From NCBI GenBank assembly GCA_037126765.1, contig JBBCBC010000022.1, positions 19,373,758 through 19,437,757 on the forward strand: 64,000 nt of DNA, written 5' to 3'. The translations under genes were made by a program, and so were the position numbers. Below are positions 12,531 to 24,784 of this stretch, in pieces. The notes under the pieces were generated by a model. That model was not told where the DNA came from and did not search any database. It saw nothing but the letters and a program-made list of their open reading frames with translations. Each line of letters begins with the position of its first letter. Position 1 is the first letter of the stretch. This DNA comes from Stenogyne calaminthoides. Lineage: Eukaryota > Streptophyta > Magnoliopsida > Lamiales > Lamiaceae.

Positions 12531-12765
12531 CCAGATCCCAAGAAATTAAGAATATCTACTATGGACCTCGCTAAAAAAAGGAGGAATCCATAGAAGTTAA
12601 GAGCCGACAAACTAATGCAAAGGATGTCCAGGATGTATGCATCCCAAAGAGCCGCAAATGTTCAAGTACACCAAGAAGACAACTTGAATCGATGATAGGT
12701 ACGCTTTTCATGTATACTACAATGCACACACCTATCTCAATGAAATTTTACATCTCATCGATTCT

Positions 12766-12786
12766 AAGACAACATCTCATTGTCTT
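12766..12786 (+). other. Conserved hairpin before the W 3' LTR
   Basis: AAGACAA, then a 7-base loop, then TTGTCTT. The same 7-bp stem with a different loop sits at 29742-29762 in T, at a similar distance from its LTR. It may mark a 3'-end or packaging structure; the function is unknown. Confidence 0.5.
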
Positions 12787-12875
12787 CTCGAGGTCCCGAG
12801 GCGTACTATTTATCATCTACATTTTATTCATGGTATCTATTTTCGATTAAGAATGATTTATGTTTTGGTTCCATC

Positions 12876-12887
12876 AAAAAGGGAAAT
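12876..12887 (+). other. Polypurine tract of W
   Basis: AAAAAGGGAAAT directly precedes TGTTGGGAAATATG, the start of the 3' LTR. It would prime plus-strand cDNA synthesis. Confidence 0.8.
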
Positions 12888-14711
12888 TGTTGGGAAATAT
12901 GTAATTTAGTTTTGATGGAAGTTCCAAAACAAAGTCAGAATAGGAGACCAAATGAATAAGAATGATCGATGACTTAGAATCAGATTAAGATGACCAAATT
13001 TAAATGTATAGATAGTCGATGTAAAGATAGGTCACATATTGGGGGAACTCAATATAGGTAGGTGTCAAATGTATAAGATTTGACCCGTATAAGGTCGATG
13101 ATAAGAAGACTAAGAACAAATCAAGACAAGAAGTCAAGATCGTGAAGACAAGAAGACATCAAGACTCAGATGAACTCAAGACTCGATAGAACTCAAGACT
13201 CGGGATGACTTCATAAAGACGGGGATAAACTCGAAGACTCAAGAATAAACCCCAAGACTTTCGGAATAAATCGGAAGACTCGAGGACCGAAGTCACCAAG
13301 ATCGTAAGACACCTCAAGATCAAGACCTATATCAAGGAGTCCGCGATATTGAAGCTAAGACAATGTGCATCCGAAGACTCAACAAGGTAGATCGATCATT
13401 CATTTGATCAAGTCGTACCACACCTGTGACAAATCAAAAATGATACACCAGCATGTTTAATCTTTCTACAAAAGGAATATCAATCGCCTAACGGATAAAT
13501 TCCTCAAGTATCATCTAAACCAAGAAGAAAGCGACACGGTACAAAAAAGAGCCGACATTACGGGATACGACGCTACGTCGGACAAAAATAGAGCTAATGA
13601 TGCCTCACGGCCACGCCTATAATCGAGCACGCCACAATCATATCCTACAACCCATATAATATGCCCGAATTCAAATTGCTTCCAACGGGTTCTTTTAATT
13701 TCGAGGTCCATAAAATGGATCGATTTTCATTTTGAAGACAAGACCAACACAGAAGAACAAGAATAAAACAAAACAACAGTGAGATTCAAGAAAAAGAAGC
13801 TAAAGCTACAAAGAAAAATTTCCGGCCAAAGTAACAATACATTTGAAGATTATTCTTAGAGTGTTCATCCCATTAGTTCTAGCAAGAAATCCTATCCACT
13901 AGATTTTTGGGCTACCTAAAACATCTGTGATAGATTTCAGCTTGGAACCTCAATCATTCTTTACCCAAACGCAAGTTAGGTTAAGTCTCAGAGAGTGAGA
14001 ACTCAATAAACATCTCGGCTATCCTTTTAAAGGATATAAGTCCCTACTGTTACGCTTTGTAGAGTGGGAACTCGATAAACATATCGCCATCCTTTAAAAG
14101 GATATAAGTCCCGTAGAGGTTAAGCTTGAGGGAACTCCAGAACATCTCGCCATCCTTTAAAAAGCGATATAAGTCCCAATTGTTAAGTTTGTAAGAGTGA
14201 GAAACCCGCAACATCTCGCCATCCCGAAAGGATATAAGTCCCGCAGCAAAAAGTAGGTTAAGGTTCCCCGTGTTAAGGGAAGAGTGGACGCTGACTCGGT
14301 TTCATCCAACCACTATAAAAAGTTTTGTGCATTTACTTGCTTTCTTATTGCTTTACACAAGTCACACAACCGAAGTTTTAAAACAAAGATACATATTCAA
14401 GGTTGTTTAGTTCCACAAGCAATCGATTCGATCAGATTGACACCTTAGTCAATCGTTGAAAATCGACTTCAGAATCAGATTGATAAAAACTGGTTTTCAC
14501 ACGGTAAAACAAGCTCGCACTATCTGGGCTTAAACCGACAGATATCGTCGATCCGCCTCCGCACTCAAGAAGATTGGAACATCCGCCTAAACCGACACAC
14601 CAAAGACTCGACGGTAACTGCAGCTTCACACCGGGACCAAGACGAAAAGTTTTAAGTCTATTCACCCTCTAGATTTCCAAATTTCACAAAAACCCGTTTC
14701 AGATCTATACA
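12888..14711 (+). repeat. 3' LTR of element W
   Basis: It starts TGTTGGGAAATATGTAAT and ends CTATACA. Like the 5' LTR it contains the purine-rich repeat (13130-13330), the CCAACGG block with a damaged TATA (CATAAAAT at about 13710) and the four tandem 65-bp units (13981-14250). Many differences from the 5' LTR cluster where related elements have CAG or CTG, so LTR divergence cannot be used to date it without re-sequencing. Confidence 0.88.
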
Positions 14712-15440
14712 TTATCCTTTAGTGATTGAAGAGTGGGGGGCTTTATAATGTGCAAGATAGATGTCCATCGTGAGGCCCATCTTGGGATTTTTCCTCACGG
14801 GTCCAAGTAGCCTATAAAGTCCACGTGACATTTTCAAATCCACGCCAATACATATTGAGAGATAGATATAAATATCATTGTTGATAAAATATCATATAAT
14901 GAAAGACCGTTAGGAATACAACAATTGGATGAAGAAAATAATTGTGAGAGTAACATTAAGAGGCAACAAACAACAAGAATTGTGGAGAGCAACATTAAGA
15001 GGCTACAACAAATGAGTACGAAGCTGATTAAAAACGTGAAGTTTTGATGGGGTGGAGAAAGTTTTTGAAATTAGAGATGAAATACTTGATCTCATGACCA
15101 TTCTCTTCAGCGTGATGACATTGCTCCTCTTCTATAAGTCATATGTCGTGCCTATATAAATTTAGGACAGTGTCAATTTTTATTAGGGTTGTTGTTGTTC
15201 AATACATCTATGATTGTATCCATTTATAAAATTGTTGATCTTCGCTTATCCTCGATCCAAACGGTTACAAAATCTTTTTTAATACTCAATTCCAAACTCC
15301 AAAAGATGGATTTAAGGTAATTTTTTTTAATTTTTTAGTTAATTGTAATTATTTTACAATTATATATAGTTCTATTTAATCCGCTGGCTTTTTGGCCTAT
15401 GTCGCCTTTTTTTTTTTTTTTTGCACGTCTTATGTTGAGC
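14712..15440. repeat. Duplicated segment, unit A, right part
   Basis: It continues unit A after element W. It matches 20237-20610 of unit B (landmarks: GATAAATATCATATA, GACCGTTA, ACAACAATTGGATGAA, GAGGCAACAACA-like). About 110 bp at 15125-15238 also matches 37940-38063, so part of the unit is a dispersed repeat. No coding potential. Confidence 0.7.
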
Positions 15441-16002
15441 ATTTTTTAGTTCTAGCTTCTAAGAAACCCTAAACCTCATTTTCATACTTTCTAAGCTTCT
15501 TGTTGTCCTCAGAGGATCTAAAAGTTTTTTTCTAACTTCTTTTGTTGGGTCTCTTAAGAAAAGTCCTAAATCATACCTACTTAAACCCTATGTTTTTTTT
15601 GCAGTTTATGACTTCAAGAAAAGAAGGAGGATACCTTCAAAACAGTAAAACCCTATATCTTTTTTCTTGTGTCTTTTTCGTGATATGTCTATGAATTTTT
15701 AATGGATAAGAAAAGAGAACAAAAATTTGCTCAATCAATTAGGTATGTCATCTTAACATTTTATTTTTTGTTAGAATTTCAAGTTAAATTTCATTTACAA
15801 AAATTATATCATTAAGCCCCATGTTAATTTTTTTTTTCCAATTTCCATCATTTTAATTTTTATAATTATTTTCTACAACCCATCATTTCATAAATATTAT
15901 ATAAATTCAACATTTCCTTTGTTTGTGTTCTTTCTAGCCTCATATTTTTGAAAAATATGAAGATCTCTTTGATCGCATTTTTCTTTTCAATGACAAGATC
16001 CT
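15441..16002. repeat. Duplicated segment, unit B, left part
   Basis: It aligns with unit A from about 300 to 920. Unit B lacks the internal tandem copy present in unit A. It ends at AATGACAAGATCC, where the LTR pair is inserted; unit A is uninterrupted at this point (911-930). Confidence 0.75.
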
Positions 16003-17700
16003 GATGACGGGTCCAGTGGAAAACCCATTTTCGCGCTGCGGCGAAGTGAAAAAAAACATTTCATGGCGCATATATAAAATAGGGGTGAGGAAGGGTATGA
16101 TTACAGATTTTGCTTTTTAAGAACGATGTGTGTTGTTTTGCTTAAATAGAATGCATGACAAGTATGAACATAAAGAAACAACACAACAATGTATAGTGGT
16201 TCGAGGACTAAGCTTCCTACATCCACTCTCCCTTGCTCTCAGGGAAATTCCTTCAAACGGGACTTATCACCTCCACGGGATTGCCTTATAGATATTTTTA
16301 TCGATCTCACTCAAACCGACTTATCACCCCTCCCTGTTCGCTGGGATCTATCAACCTCCACGGGATCGCTTACGATGTTTAATGAGTTCACTAATTCAAC
16401 CGGACTTATCAATTTCACTGTGATTGCCTAACAACTACCTCACTTCACCATAGTTTGATTTTTGGTGTTGTCTCCATTATGGTGAGATTTTCCTACATTT
16501 GTTTAGCCCAATGCTAATGTTGGGAAAATCTCTAAGCTTTGGGATACATCGTGGGTTGCTTAGATTGCTCCTAGAACACTCTTTTGAATATATATTTGTA
16601 TATTCATGACTTGATTTCTTGGGTTCAAATTGTTTTTGAGTATAACTCTTTTGGCTCAGAAGATTATCAAGTATCTCTCTTCGCACTTCCACATTCCCCG
16701 ATAATGAGGGAAGAACTTATTATAAAGGTGGATTTGAATGTTACCGCGGAGATAAATCACATCCAAATCCATACTACTATTCTCAGAAGTTCGCAATTTT
16801 TCCAGCTGGTTGTCTTCCTCTCATTGGTCCACGCCAAATGATCGATCTTAATATTCCTATATTCCTCGCCTTTGGAATCATTCAGATTCTCTCGAAGTCT
16901 TCAGACCGTCTCGAGCCTTCAGTTCATTCAGCCTTCAGTCTATCCAGCTCACCGATTTCTTCAATGACTCGTTCGACGTATAATCGACACCGCTGTCGAC
17001 CGAGTTCAGCTTTTTCGTCGCATAATCCGACCAGTCACTAGCATCAAAGCTAACCGATCATCAAGATGCTTCGATTCTCATGGAACATGACTTCAGACAC
17101 TTCTCTGATCCGCATGCGATTTCCGGGCTCGATCCGATTTCTTCACCGATCCGACGTACCACACGATCAGATCAAGATAAAGATCGTGTCACATCGGGCT
17201 TTATCTCAGATCGATAGTTCATCGGGATTAGCATATTAGGCCAGCATATCGTTAACATCCGGGTCTCAATCACGCCTCGATCTTGACCATCCGTCATCTT
17301 CATATTCATCTCGACACGCCTCGATCTCGACCGCTTCCCATCATCGCTTCTTCTTTCCGACCGCAACCTTCTTCCTCGATCTCACTATCCTGTCATCCTG
17401 ATTCGCCCCGATCGCTTCATTTTGGTCATCTCGATTATTCATCTTCTGATTCTTCCCCGACACCGGGCTTAATTTTTCTTCTTCCGATTTTGCACGAAAT
17501 TTCACCGCTTAACTCCGAACTCCATCCGATCTCGATGGCTTCATCTCTAACCCTCGCCCGGATTCATCTATCTACGCCCGATTGTGAGTTCTTTAAATTT
17601 GTTCTTCTTGTTCCTCAACTTGTTATCTGAGATTAGCTTCAAAAACACAAGTTGATAATGTTTTAGTACAATTCATCAAAACTAAAAAAATATCCCAACA
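16003..17700 (-). repeat. Copia-type LTR, first of a back-to-back pair
   Basis: Read on the minus strand it begins TGTTGGGATATTTTTTTAG (17700 downward) and ends near GGACCCGTCATCA, the TG...CA form of the other LTR families here. It contains TATAGTGGTTCGAGGACTA and CCTACATCCACTCTCC, words shared with the LTRs of X and Z. It is 1698 bp and aligns with 17707-19393. No internal region or primer-binding site is next to it. ORFs inside (16189-16431, 17283-17630) are chance frames. Confidence 0.75.
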
Positions 17701-17706
17701 ATTGAT

Positions 17707-19393
17707 TGATGGTCCTGCTGGAAAACCCATTTTGCGAAAGTGCACAAGCAAAAACATTTATGCGATGCATATAAAACAAAGCGAGGGCAGTAGTTGATTA
17801 CATATTTTTGCTTTTTAAGAACGATGTGTGTTGTTTGGTTTATAATAGAATGCATATGGCAAGTATGAACATAAAAAGCAAGAAACAACACAACAATGTA
17901 GTGGGGTTCGAGACCAAGCTCCTACATCCACTCTCCCCGCTCCTAGGGAAATTCCTTCAAACAGACTTATCACCCTCCACGGATTGCCTATATAGATATT
18001 TACAGAGCTCTCATCCGAACCTGGATTTATCACCCTCCCGGCCCGCCTCGACTTATCACCTCCACGGGATTGCTACAGACATGTTTAATCGAAAGTTCAC
18101 ATCTAACGGGACTTATCACCCTCACCGGATTGCCTAACAACTACCTCACTTCACCATGGGGTTTGATTTTGGTGTTGTTTCATTATGGTGAGATTTTCCT
18201 TACATTTGTTTAAATTTCAATGCTAAGGCGAAAATCTCTAAGCTAGGATACATCGTGGGTTGCTTAGATTGGTTCTAGAACACTCTTGAATATATTTGTA
18301 TATGTACGTATTCTGTGTCTCTGTGGTGGGAATGCTGAGTATAACTCTTCGCTCCAGAAGCATTGTTATATCTTCGTGACTTCCACACCCGGGAAATGAG
18401 GGAAGAACTTGATTTATAGTGTGGATTTGAATGTTACCGTTGGAGATAATCACATCAAATCCATACTATTCTCTCGTAAGTTCGCAGCCTTTTCCAGTTG
18501 GTTGTCTTCCTCTCATTGTCCACGCCAAATTTCGATCCGGCTATATTCTCGATTCTCACTTTGGAATCATTCAGATTCTTCCGTTTCTTTAGATCCGGCT
18601 CGAAAGCTTTCGTGTCTATCTCGAGCTTCAGTTGACTTCTCTTCGGGCCGGACTTGTCCGATCAGTATAATCGACATTCGCCGACCGAAGTTCAGCTTCT
18701 TCTTGTTTTCGACACCACCCTCAGTCACTAAAGATTCTCGTGCTAACCGATCATCGTGAACGTTTCATCTTCGGAACATGACTTCAAATTTTAATTTCTT
18801 CCGGGATCCGTATGCATTTCTCGGGTTTTCTCGATATCCGATTTTCACTCGATCCGGACAAATCACATGATCGATCAAGATAAGCATCAAAGTCGCTATA
18901 TCGCTTTATCCAGATCGATTAGTTCATCGATAAAGATATTAGGGCTAGATATCGTTAACACATCCGGTCTCAATCACGCCCCGATCTTGACCATCCGCTT
19001 CATCTTCATATCCACTAGATCACCGATCTTGATCGGGCCCCATCTACTCCTTCTTTCCGACCCGCAACCTTCTCGATCCTCAGCATCCGTCATCCGATCC
19101 GTCCTCGATCAGTTTGGTCATCCGATCATTCGACGATTCTTTTCCGATCACCGCTTAGCTTTTTCTTCTTCCTCGATTTTGTACACTTATATCGCTTTAT
19201 CCCTAACTCATCTTATTTGACCGATCTCGACCGGGCCTCTGCCGCGAACCTCAGCTCGATCTCTGGACATCTCACGCCTGACGCGAGTTCCCTCAATTTG
19301 TTCTCTCGCCCCCTCAACTTGTTATCCAGAGGAAGCTTCAAAAACAAAGTTGATAATGTTTTGGCATAATTCATCAAAAAAAATATCCCAACA
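17707..19393 (-). repeat. Copia-type LTR, second of a back-to-back pair
   Basis: A 1687-bp direct repeat of 16003-17700, separated from it by only 6 bp (ATTGAT). On the minus strand it starts TGTTGGGATATTTTTTTTG at 19393 and ends at 17707. The flanking unit B sequence resumes immediately at 19394. An outer CTGAT appears on both sides (about 16002-16006 and 19396-19400), but the register does not give a clean TSD with TG/CA ends. Confidence 0.75.
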
Positions 19394-20620
19394 CTTCTGA
19401 TATTCAAGCTTTGGAGTTCCATCTTCACCTTTCGCCTCCCATTATTTGACTTTTTCTAACCACACTGTGACTAATTCAAGAATTCAACATAAACATAAAG
19501 AGGTTCTCCAAGAGAGGGTTTACAAATTGGGTCTTGATTTTCTTGTCCCACTGCAGTGTATATATAATAAAGAATGCAAATCAGAATTTCATAATTTTAC
19601 CTTTGGGATTTCTTTTTGAGAGGAATAGAGGAGAGGCTTCAATGACTACTTTTAACATGTCAATTTCACGCCTATTGTGTGTTTTGGAGGCTTTAGGATT
19701 TGGGTTTTGGGTCAATTAATCTCGCCAGTTTTTCGGCTTCAATATGATAAATTGTATTTAATTATAAAAAAAAAAATTGTTTCAAAAATCATGTGTATTG
19801 TATTTAATTAAAAAAAATTAACGTCAAAAATTTAATCGAAAGATTACCTTTGATAGCAGATTGTAAGACCAAAAATTCAAATTATATGTGTTATAGGACA
19901 AGATCAAAACACAAAGTTAATAGGACTAAAAATCAAAAATAGTCAAAGTGACCAAAAGTCAAATTTACAAAGTTATAGGACAAGATAAAAACACAAAGTT
20001 GTTTAGAACCAAAAATCAAAATAGGTCAAAGTTACAAGACAAAAAAATTAATTTCTATTTTAATTAACGGATGTTTATATCTTAAACATAAAGAGACTTA
20101 CAAGCTTATAATATATAGCCCATAACATAATTTGGTATTAGATGCGATATCTTAAACATGAGGAGACTAACAGACTTATAATATGAAAGAGCCCATAACA
20201 TAATTCTAATTAGACGGGGTAGTTTAATAATCATCTTTAGTGGATCGAATTATTATTGATATTTAAGGGTGGGTTTACACTAGTAACTTTTAAGTACATC
20301 AGAGGCCCACTTAATTTACTCAGTGGTCTCTCATAAATTATAATGTCCATTTCAGACTTTCCCAAACGGCTGCCGACAAATATTGAGATATTGACTAAAA
20401 TATCAATGTTGATAAATATCATATATGCGAAAAAGACCGTTAACTATTAATACAACAATTGGATGAACAAAAAAGAATGTGGGAGCAACATTAATAGGCA
20501 ACAACATGAGTTGATGAAAAAAGAAGAAGCTTAATTGGGGTGGATGAAAGTTTTCATTGAAACGAGAGATGAAATATCTGGATCTCTCGCTTTGACCTCA
20601 CCATTGGTGCATGACATTAT
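19394..20620. repeat. Duplicated segment, unit B, right part
   Basis: It aligns with unit A 925-1619 and 14712-15100. The uninterrupted site corresponding to the W insertion is near 20233. The 19850-20060 part has short A-rich tandem words (GGACAAGATMAAAACACAAAGTT, twice). No gene. Confidence 0.72.
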
Positions 20621-20778
20621 CTAATTTTCCTTTTAATTGGTACATTTTATTGTAATAACGCATATTCAAAAGTCAAGTTGTATATTAGTCTCAATATATT
20701 GGTTATACAACATTTGTTAAGTTTCCACACATCTCTACATTTCCAACAAAGGTACATATTCCTCATTACCAATCATAA
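20621..20778. other. Flank before assembly gap, nothing recognised
   Basis: AT-rich sequence not matching element T, so T's left boundary lies inside the gap or was lost. Confidence 0.4.
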
Positions 20779-21278
20779 NNNNNNNNNNNNNNNNNNNNNN
20801 NNNNNNNNNNNNNNNNNNNNNNNNNNNNNNNNNNNNNNNNNNNNNNNNNNNNNNNNNNNNNNNNNNNNNNNNNNNNNNNNNNNNNNNNNNNNNNNNNNNN
20901 NNNNNNNNNNNNNNNNNNNNNNNNNNNNNNNNNNNNNNNNNNNNNNNNNNNNNNNNNNNNNNNNNNNNNNNNNNNNNNNNNNNNNNNNNNNNNNNNNNNN
21001 NNNNNNNNNNNNNNNNNNNNNNNNNNNNNNNNNNNNNNNNNNNNNNNNNNNNNNNNNNNNNNNNNNNNNNNNNNNNNNNNNNNNNNNNNNNNNNNNNNNN
21101 NNNNNNNNNNNNNNNNNNNNNNNNNNNNNNNNNNNNNNNNNNNNNNNNNNNNNNNNNNNNNNNNNNNNNNNNNNNNNNNNNNNNNNNNNNNNNNNNNNNN
21201 NNNNNNNNNNNNNNNNNNNNNNNNNNNNNNNNNNNNNNNNNNNNNNNNNNNNNNNNNNNNNNNNNNNNNNNNNNNNNN
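20779..21278. other. Assembly gap (500 N)
   Basis: Exactly 500 N, which suggests a fixed-size scaffold gap. The 5' LTR, gag and protease of element T should lie here, several kb in a complete copy, so the true gap is probably larger. Confidence 0.95.
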
Positions 21279-22300
21279 AATGCACTATCAAGATTCGAGC
21301 CACTCAACGATTTTGCTAATCGGTTCAAGGAAAGGGACTATCTACGAAATGATTGGAACAGTTGCCCAAGAAATGCATGTTCGATTGTCAAGAGTTCCAA
21401 AAGTAGTAAATTGGCTCGCACAAAAAAATGAGCCATCCGAACTTTAAAACTCTTAATAAGATAGCAAGGATGTCTCTAGTGGAAGGACTTCCTAATGAAG
21501 TATTTTCAAAGGATCGGACATGTAACGTATGTCGAAAGGAAAACAGTCAAAGCTTTCATTCAAGGGAATTTTGACCGGCATCCAAATAGAGTAATCGCAA
21601 ATGCTTCATATGGATCTATTCGGACCCGCTTATACCACGATCAGTCTCAACGGACGTTAAATATACTCGTAATCGTGGATGACTATTCCAAGTTTACGGG
21701 TTATATTCTTACATAAGAAGAATGAGAGGCGATAAACTAAGATACCCGAAGCCGCTAAAAAGATTACAAAATGAGAAGGGTGTCAGTAGTAAAAATCGAT
21801 CGATAAAGGTACAAATTTCGAACTCTTTTATTCTTGATTTTTGCTCTAAGTTTGGTATACAAAGATGAAACATCACCGCAAGGACGCCACAACAAAATGG
21901 AGTAACCGAAGCGGAGGAACAAAACTCTCAAAAAGTTCGCCGCAGACGATGTTAATTTGAACATGCAATACCAAGCCGTTTCTCGGGCGTATAATCAACA
22001 CCTTTGCATGCCATACTCGTAAGCAGATGTCTTCGACTAAGGCTCACTACAAAACACCCTATGAACTGTGGAAGGACAGTAAAAACCTCGTGTCTCTTTA
22101 CTTCCATGTTTTTTGGGTGTAAGTGTTTCATACACAACAATGGGAAGAGTCGGGTTGAAAACCTTTGAAGCCAAGTCGGATGAGGGTATATTCTTAGGAT
22201 ATTCCTCATCTAGCAAGGCTTTCGTGGTCTACAATGCATTTAACCCTACTTGTGGAAGAAACACCCCATGTAGTCTTTGATGAAGCATCTTCGATCAAGA
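21279..22300 (+). pseudogene. GAG-pre-integrase and integrase of T, broken
   Basis: The zinc-binding N-terminal domain is readable around 21430-21540, with S-H-P-N-F-K-T-L-N-K and, after L-P-N-E-V-F-S-K-D, the C-N-V-C pair. The core follows with L-V-I-V-D-D-Y-S-K-F near 21665-21700 and a T-P-Q-Q-N-G-V-T-E segment near 21882-21912 holding the third catalytic residue. K-T-P-Y-E-L-W occurs near 22052-22075. Frames switch between these pieces. It would have acted as the element integrase. Confidence 0.72.
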
Positions 22301-22840
22301 GAAATCGCTCGTAACAAGATGTACACGATCAACAAGTATCGATGCTCAGAAAATGGATCGCCTAATGATCAAGGAAAAAGAATCGAAACCGTAACGGTAT
22401 ACATTCCAGATCTAGGCTGATTCACCGGATCATTCAGATCCTAAGGTATTTAAAAACGCGGGGTGAAGTTCGACGTCTGGTGAGGCAGTATCAACCGAAC
22501 CATCCGGTTGGGGAACACTGAAGTTCCCGCGAGCGGACATCGACACATGATGAGTCCAACATCACCGAGACTTGTTCTTATCAAGTGGATCATAACTCGC
22601 ACCACTCCCAATCGCTAGTAATGAAATTTTATCGAAGCGGACGATGTTCTCCAAACCGACGCAAATCGTAAGCGAAGGACACGGATAACCGGTCATCCAA
22701 CCGATCGATAATCGGAGACCCATATCGATAAAGTTAAAACTAGACATCGTTGGTGAAAGTGCCATGTATTGTTGTTATCGTCTATGAAGGAACCAACAAC
22801 TATAGAGGAAGCTCTACAAGACGCAAGTCGATTCTAAAGA

Positions 22841-23609
22841 ATGCGGGAAGAGCTGGAACAGTCCGACAGTAAATCAAGTTTGGGAACCGTAGATAGACCA
22901 AATCATCAAGGCGTAATTGGCGCGAAGTGGGTATTCAAGAACAAGAGAGATGAGAAAAACGTCATCACCAGAAATAAGGTAAGACTTGTTGCTAAGGGGT
23001 ATTCACAATCAGAAGGAATTGATTATGATGAGACCTTTGCACCAGTCGCTCGTCTAGAAGCCATTCTCATTTTGCGGCATATGCTTCCCATGAGAGGGTT
23101 CATCGTGGTATCGGATGGACGTAAAGAGTGCTTTCTTAAACGGGGTACTAGCAGAGGAAGTTTATGTCGAACAACCTCTAGGCTTTGAAAAGAGCAACCA
23201 GGTGTACCGTCTAAGAAAAGCTCTCTATGGCCTGAAACAGGCTCCTCGAGCTTGGTATGATACACTCTCTCGGGTTCTTGATCGAAAGTGGGTTCACTAA
23301 AGGAGCGAAAGGGACGTAACCTTATTGAGAATAGAAGATGGAAAAGATATTACGATGGTTCAGATTTCGTGGGCGACATCATCTTGGATCTCCCAACAAA
23401 AGTCTATGTGAAAGATTGAAACAAGTCGATGCAAGGGAAGTTCGAGATGTCCATGATGGGTCGGATGAATTACTTTACGGGTCTTCAAGTAAAAAGCAAA
23501 GTACATAAGGGATATTCATCGCTAAGCAAAGTACACTAGGAATTTATTGGCTAAGTTTGGAGTTCAAAATTGTAAAGGAAGCCAAAATTCCTATGATGAT
23601 TGATTCAAG
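22841..23609 (+). pseudogene. Reverse transcriptase (RVT_2) of T, frameshifted
   Basis: Two overlapping frames, 22841-23188 and 23115-23300, carry most of the copia RT domain: K-W-V-F-K-N-K-R-D-E, A-K-G-Y-S-Q-S-E-G-I-D-Y-D-E-T-F-A-P-V-A-R-L-E-A, then V-K-S-A-F-L-N-G-V, Q-V-Y-R-L-R-K-A-L-Y-G-L-K-Q-A-P-R-A-W. One frameshift near 23080-23115 joins them. The downstream stretch 23300-23609 is garbled, and the Y-V-D-D active-site codons there (about 23366-23380) read V-G-D-I. The first 300 codons are well preserved, so the damage may be partly technical. Confidence 0.85.
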
Positions 23610-24353
23610 ATGGATCCAGATGAGGATGGTCAGAAAACAAATCAGAAGGAATATAGGGCTCTCATTGGATCTCTACTATACCTGACTGCCAGCAGACCAG
23701 ATATAACCTTCGCAGTAGGTGTATGGGCCAGATTTCAGGCAAATCCAATGATAAGTCACCTAGAAGCAGCTAAGCGGATTCTTAAGTATCTGAAGGGAAC
23801 AGTAAACCTTGGTTTATTTTACCCATCAGATGATAATCTAGAGCTTAGTGGGTATTCTGATTCTGATTATGGAGGTTGCAAGATTGATGTAAAAATCCAC
23901 CTCGGGAACTTGTCAATTCTTAGGAAGTAAAAAACCGATCTCGTGGTTTTCAAAAAGCGGACATCGATTGGCGACATCTACTACCGGGCGAGAATATATG
24001 GTCTGCAGGAAGTCTGTTGTTCCCTAACCGCTCGCTTAGTCGCCGGTGAGGATTATAACATTGAAGCTAAGAATGTACCTATTTTCTCGTGGATGTAATA
24101 GTCTTTATTGCAATCACTCATAATCTCGGTTCTACATACAAGATGCAAGCATGTGGATGTCAGACACCATTTTATAAGAGATCATGTTGAAAAGAAGAAT
24201 ATCAGAATGGAAAAGATTCATACTGATATACAGAAAGCTGATATTCTAACCAAGCCACTAGCTGAGATCAGATTCAGAGAATTATGCAATGAGCTAGGGC
24301 TTCTGGATCTTGGAGAAAATGCACCTAAAATGTTTGATGGATTGTTCTCGTAA
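23610..24353 (+). pseudogene. RNase H and C-terminus of Pol of T
   Basis: The frame 23610-23930 carries E-Y-R-A-L-I-G-S-L-L-Y-L, S-R-P-D-I-T-F-A-V-G-V and L-K-Y-L-K-G-T-V-N-L-G-L, then S-D-S-D-Y-G-G-C, the start of copia RNase H. 23930-24110 is garbled. 24108-24353 is clean again and reads through K-H-V-D-V-R-H-H-F-I-R-D-H-V to A-D-I-L-T-K-P-L-A, the usual end of a copia polyprotein, with a stop at 24351-24353. Two frame changes lie in the garbled middle. Confidence 0.85.
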
Positions 24354-24433
24354 CCGGTGGTTAAGAGACTAACCAGGCTGAAAGGAATCAGTTGAGTTTG
24401 GTATCTCAACTGATCAGAAGATCAGTCAAGGAA

Positions 24434-24760
24434 CTGATATGAGAAGATACCGATCAGATTTAAAGTTTATCAGATTAAATGAACTGATCGTTTAAAGGAT
24501 TATCTGATTAATCTGTTTGATTATACTTTGTAAGTCGGTTAAGCTGAATTTCAACAAGATTCAAAGGAACTGATCAGTTTTACAAGTTATCAAATTAAAG
24601 GAACTGATCAGATTTAAGGTTTATCAGATTAAAGGAAACGCACAATTTAAAAGGAATATCTGATTAAATCAGTTGGGTTATTTTACATCTTTGTAAGTCG
24701 ATTAAGCTGATATTCAACAAGCAAGATTCACAAGTGGTATTCACAAGATTAAGGCTTAAA
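24434..24760 (+). repeat. Two 155-bp direct repeats after pol of T
   Basis: GATCAGATTTAARGTTTATC recurs at 24451 and 24606, followed both times by ATCTGATTAA, TTTGTAAGTCGRTTAAGCTG and TTCAACAAG. The repeat is built from AACTGATCAG words. It has no reading frame and sits immediately 3' of the pol stop. Confidence 0.65.
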
Positions 24761-24784
24761 ATCGCATAAGGATACAGGAATTTT

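Larger units (their letters stand above)
1620..14711 (+). mobile_element. Full-length Ty1/copia retrotransposon W
   Basis: This 13.1-kb LTR retrotransposon is on the + strand. It has two LTRs of about 1.83 kb, a primer-binding site right after the 5' LTR, gag and pol domains in copia order (protease, integrase, RT, RNase H), about 3 kb of extra coding-like sequence, a polypurine tract and the 3' LTR. Unit B supplies the empty site near 20233 (TAATAATCATCTTTAGTGG); W splits the same sequence in unit A, with an ATCC(T)-like duplication at both ends. The reading frames are heavily broken. Some breaks may be assembly error, because CAG/CTG-rich motifs conserved in element Y are garbled here. LTR and gag are related to those of Y and T. 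Confidence 0.88.

Noticed and set aside
17283..17630. 115-codon ORF rich in S, P and H
   Set aside because: It lies inside an LTR, is made of repetitive GATC/TCGAT-type words, and the sister LTR does not preserve the frame.
20678..21328. Long ORFs across the N block on both strands
   Set aside because: They consist of unknown residues produced by the assembly gap.
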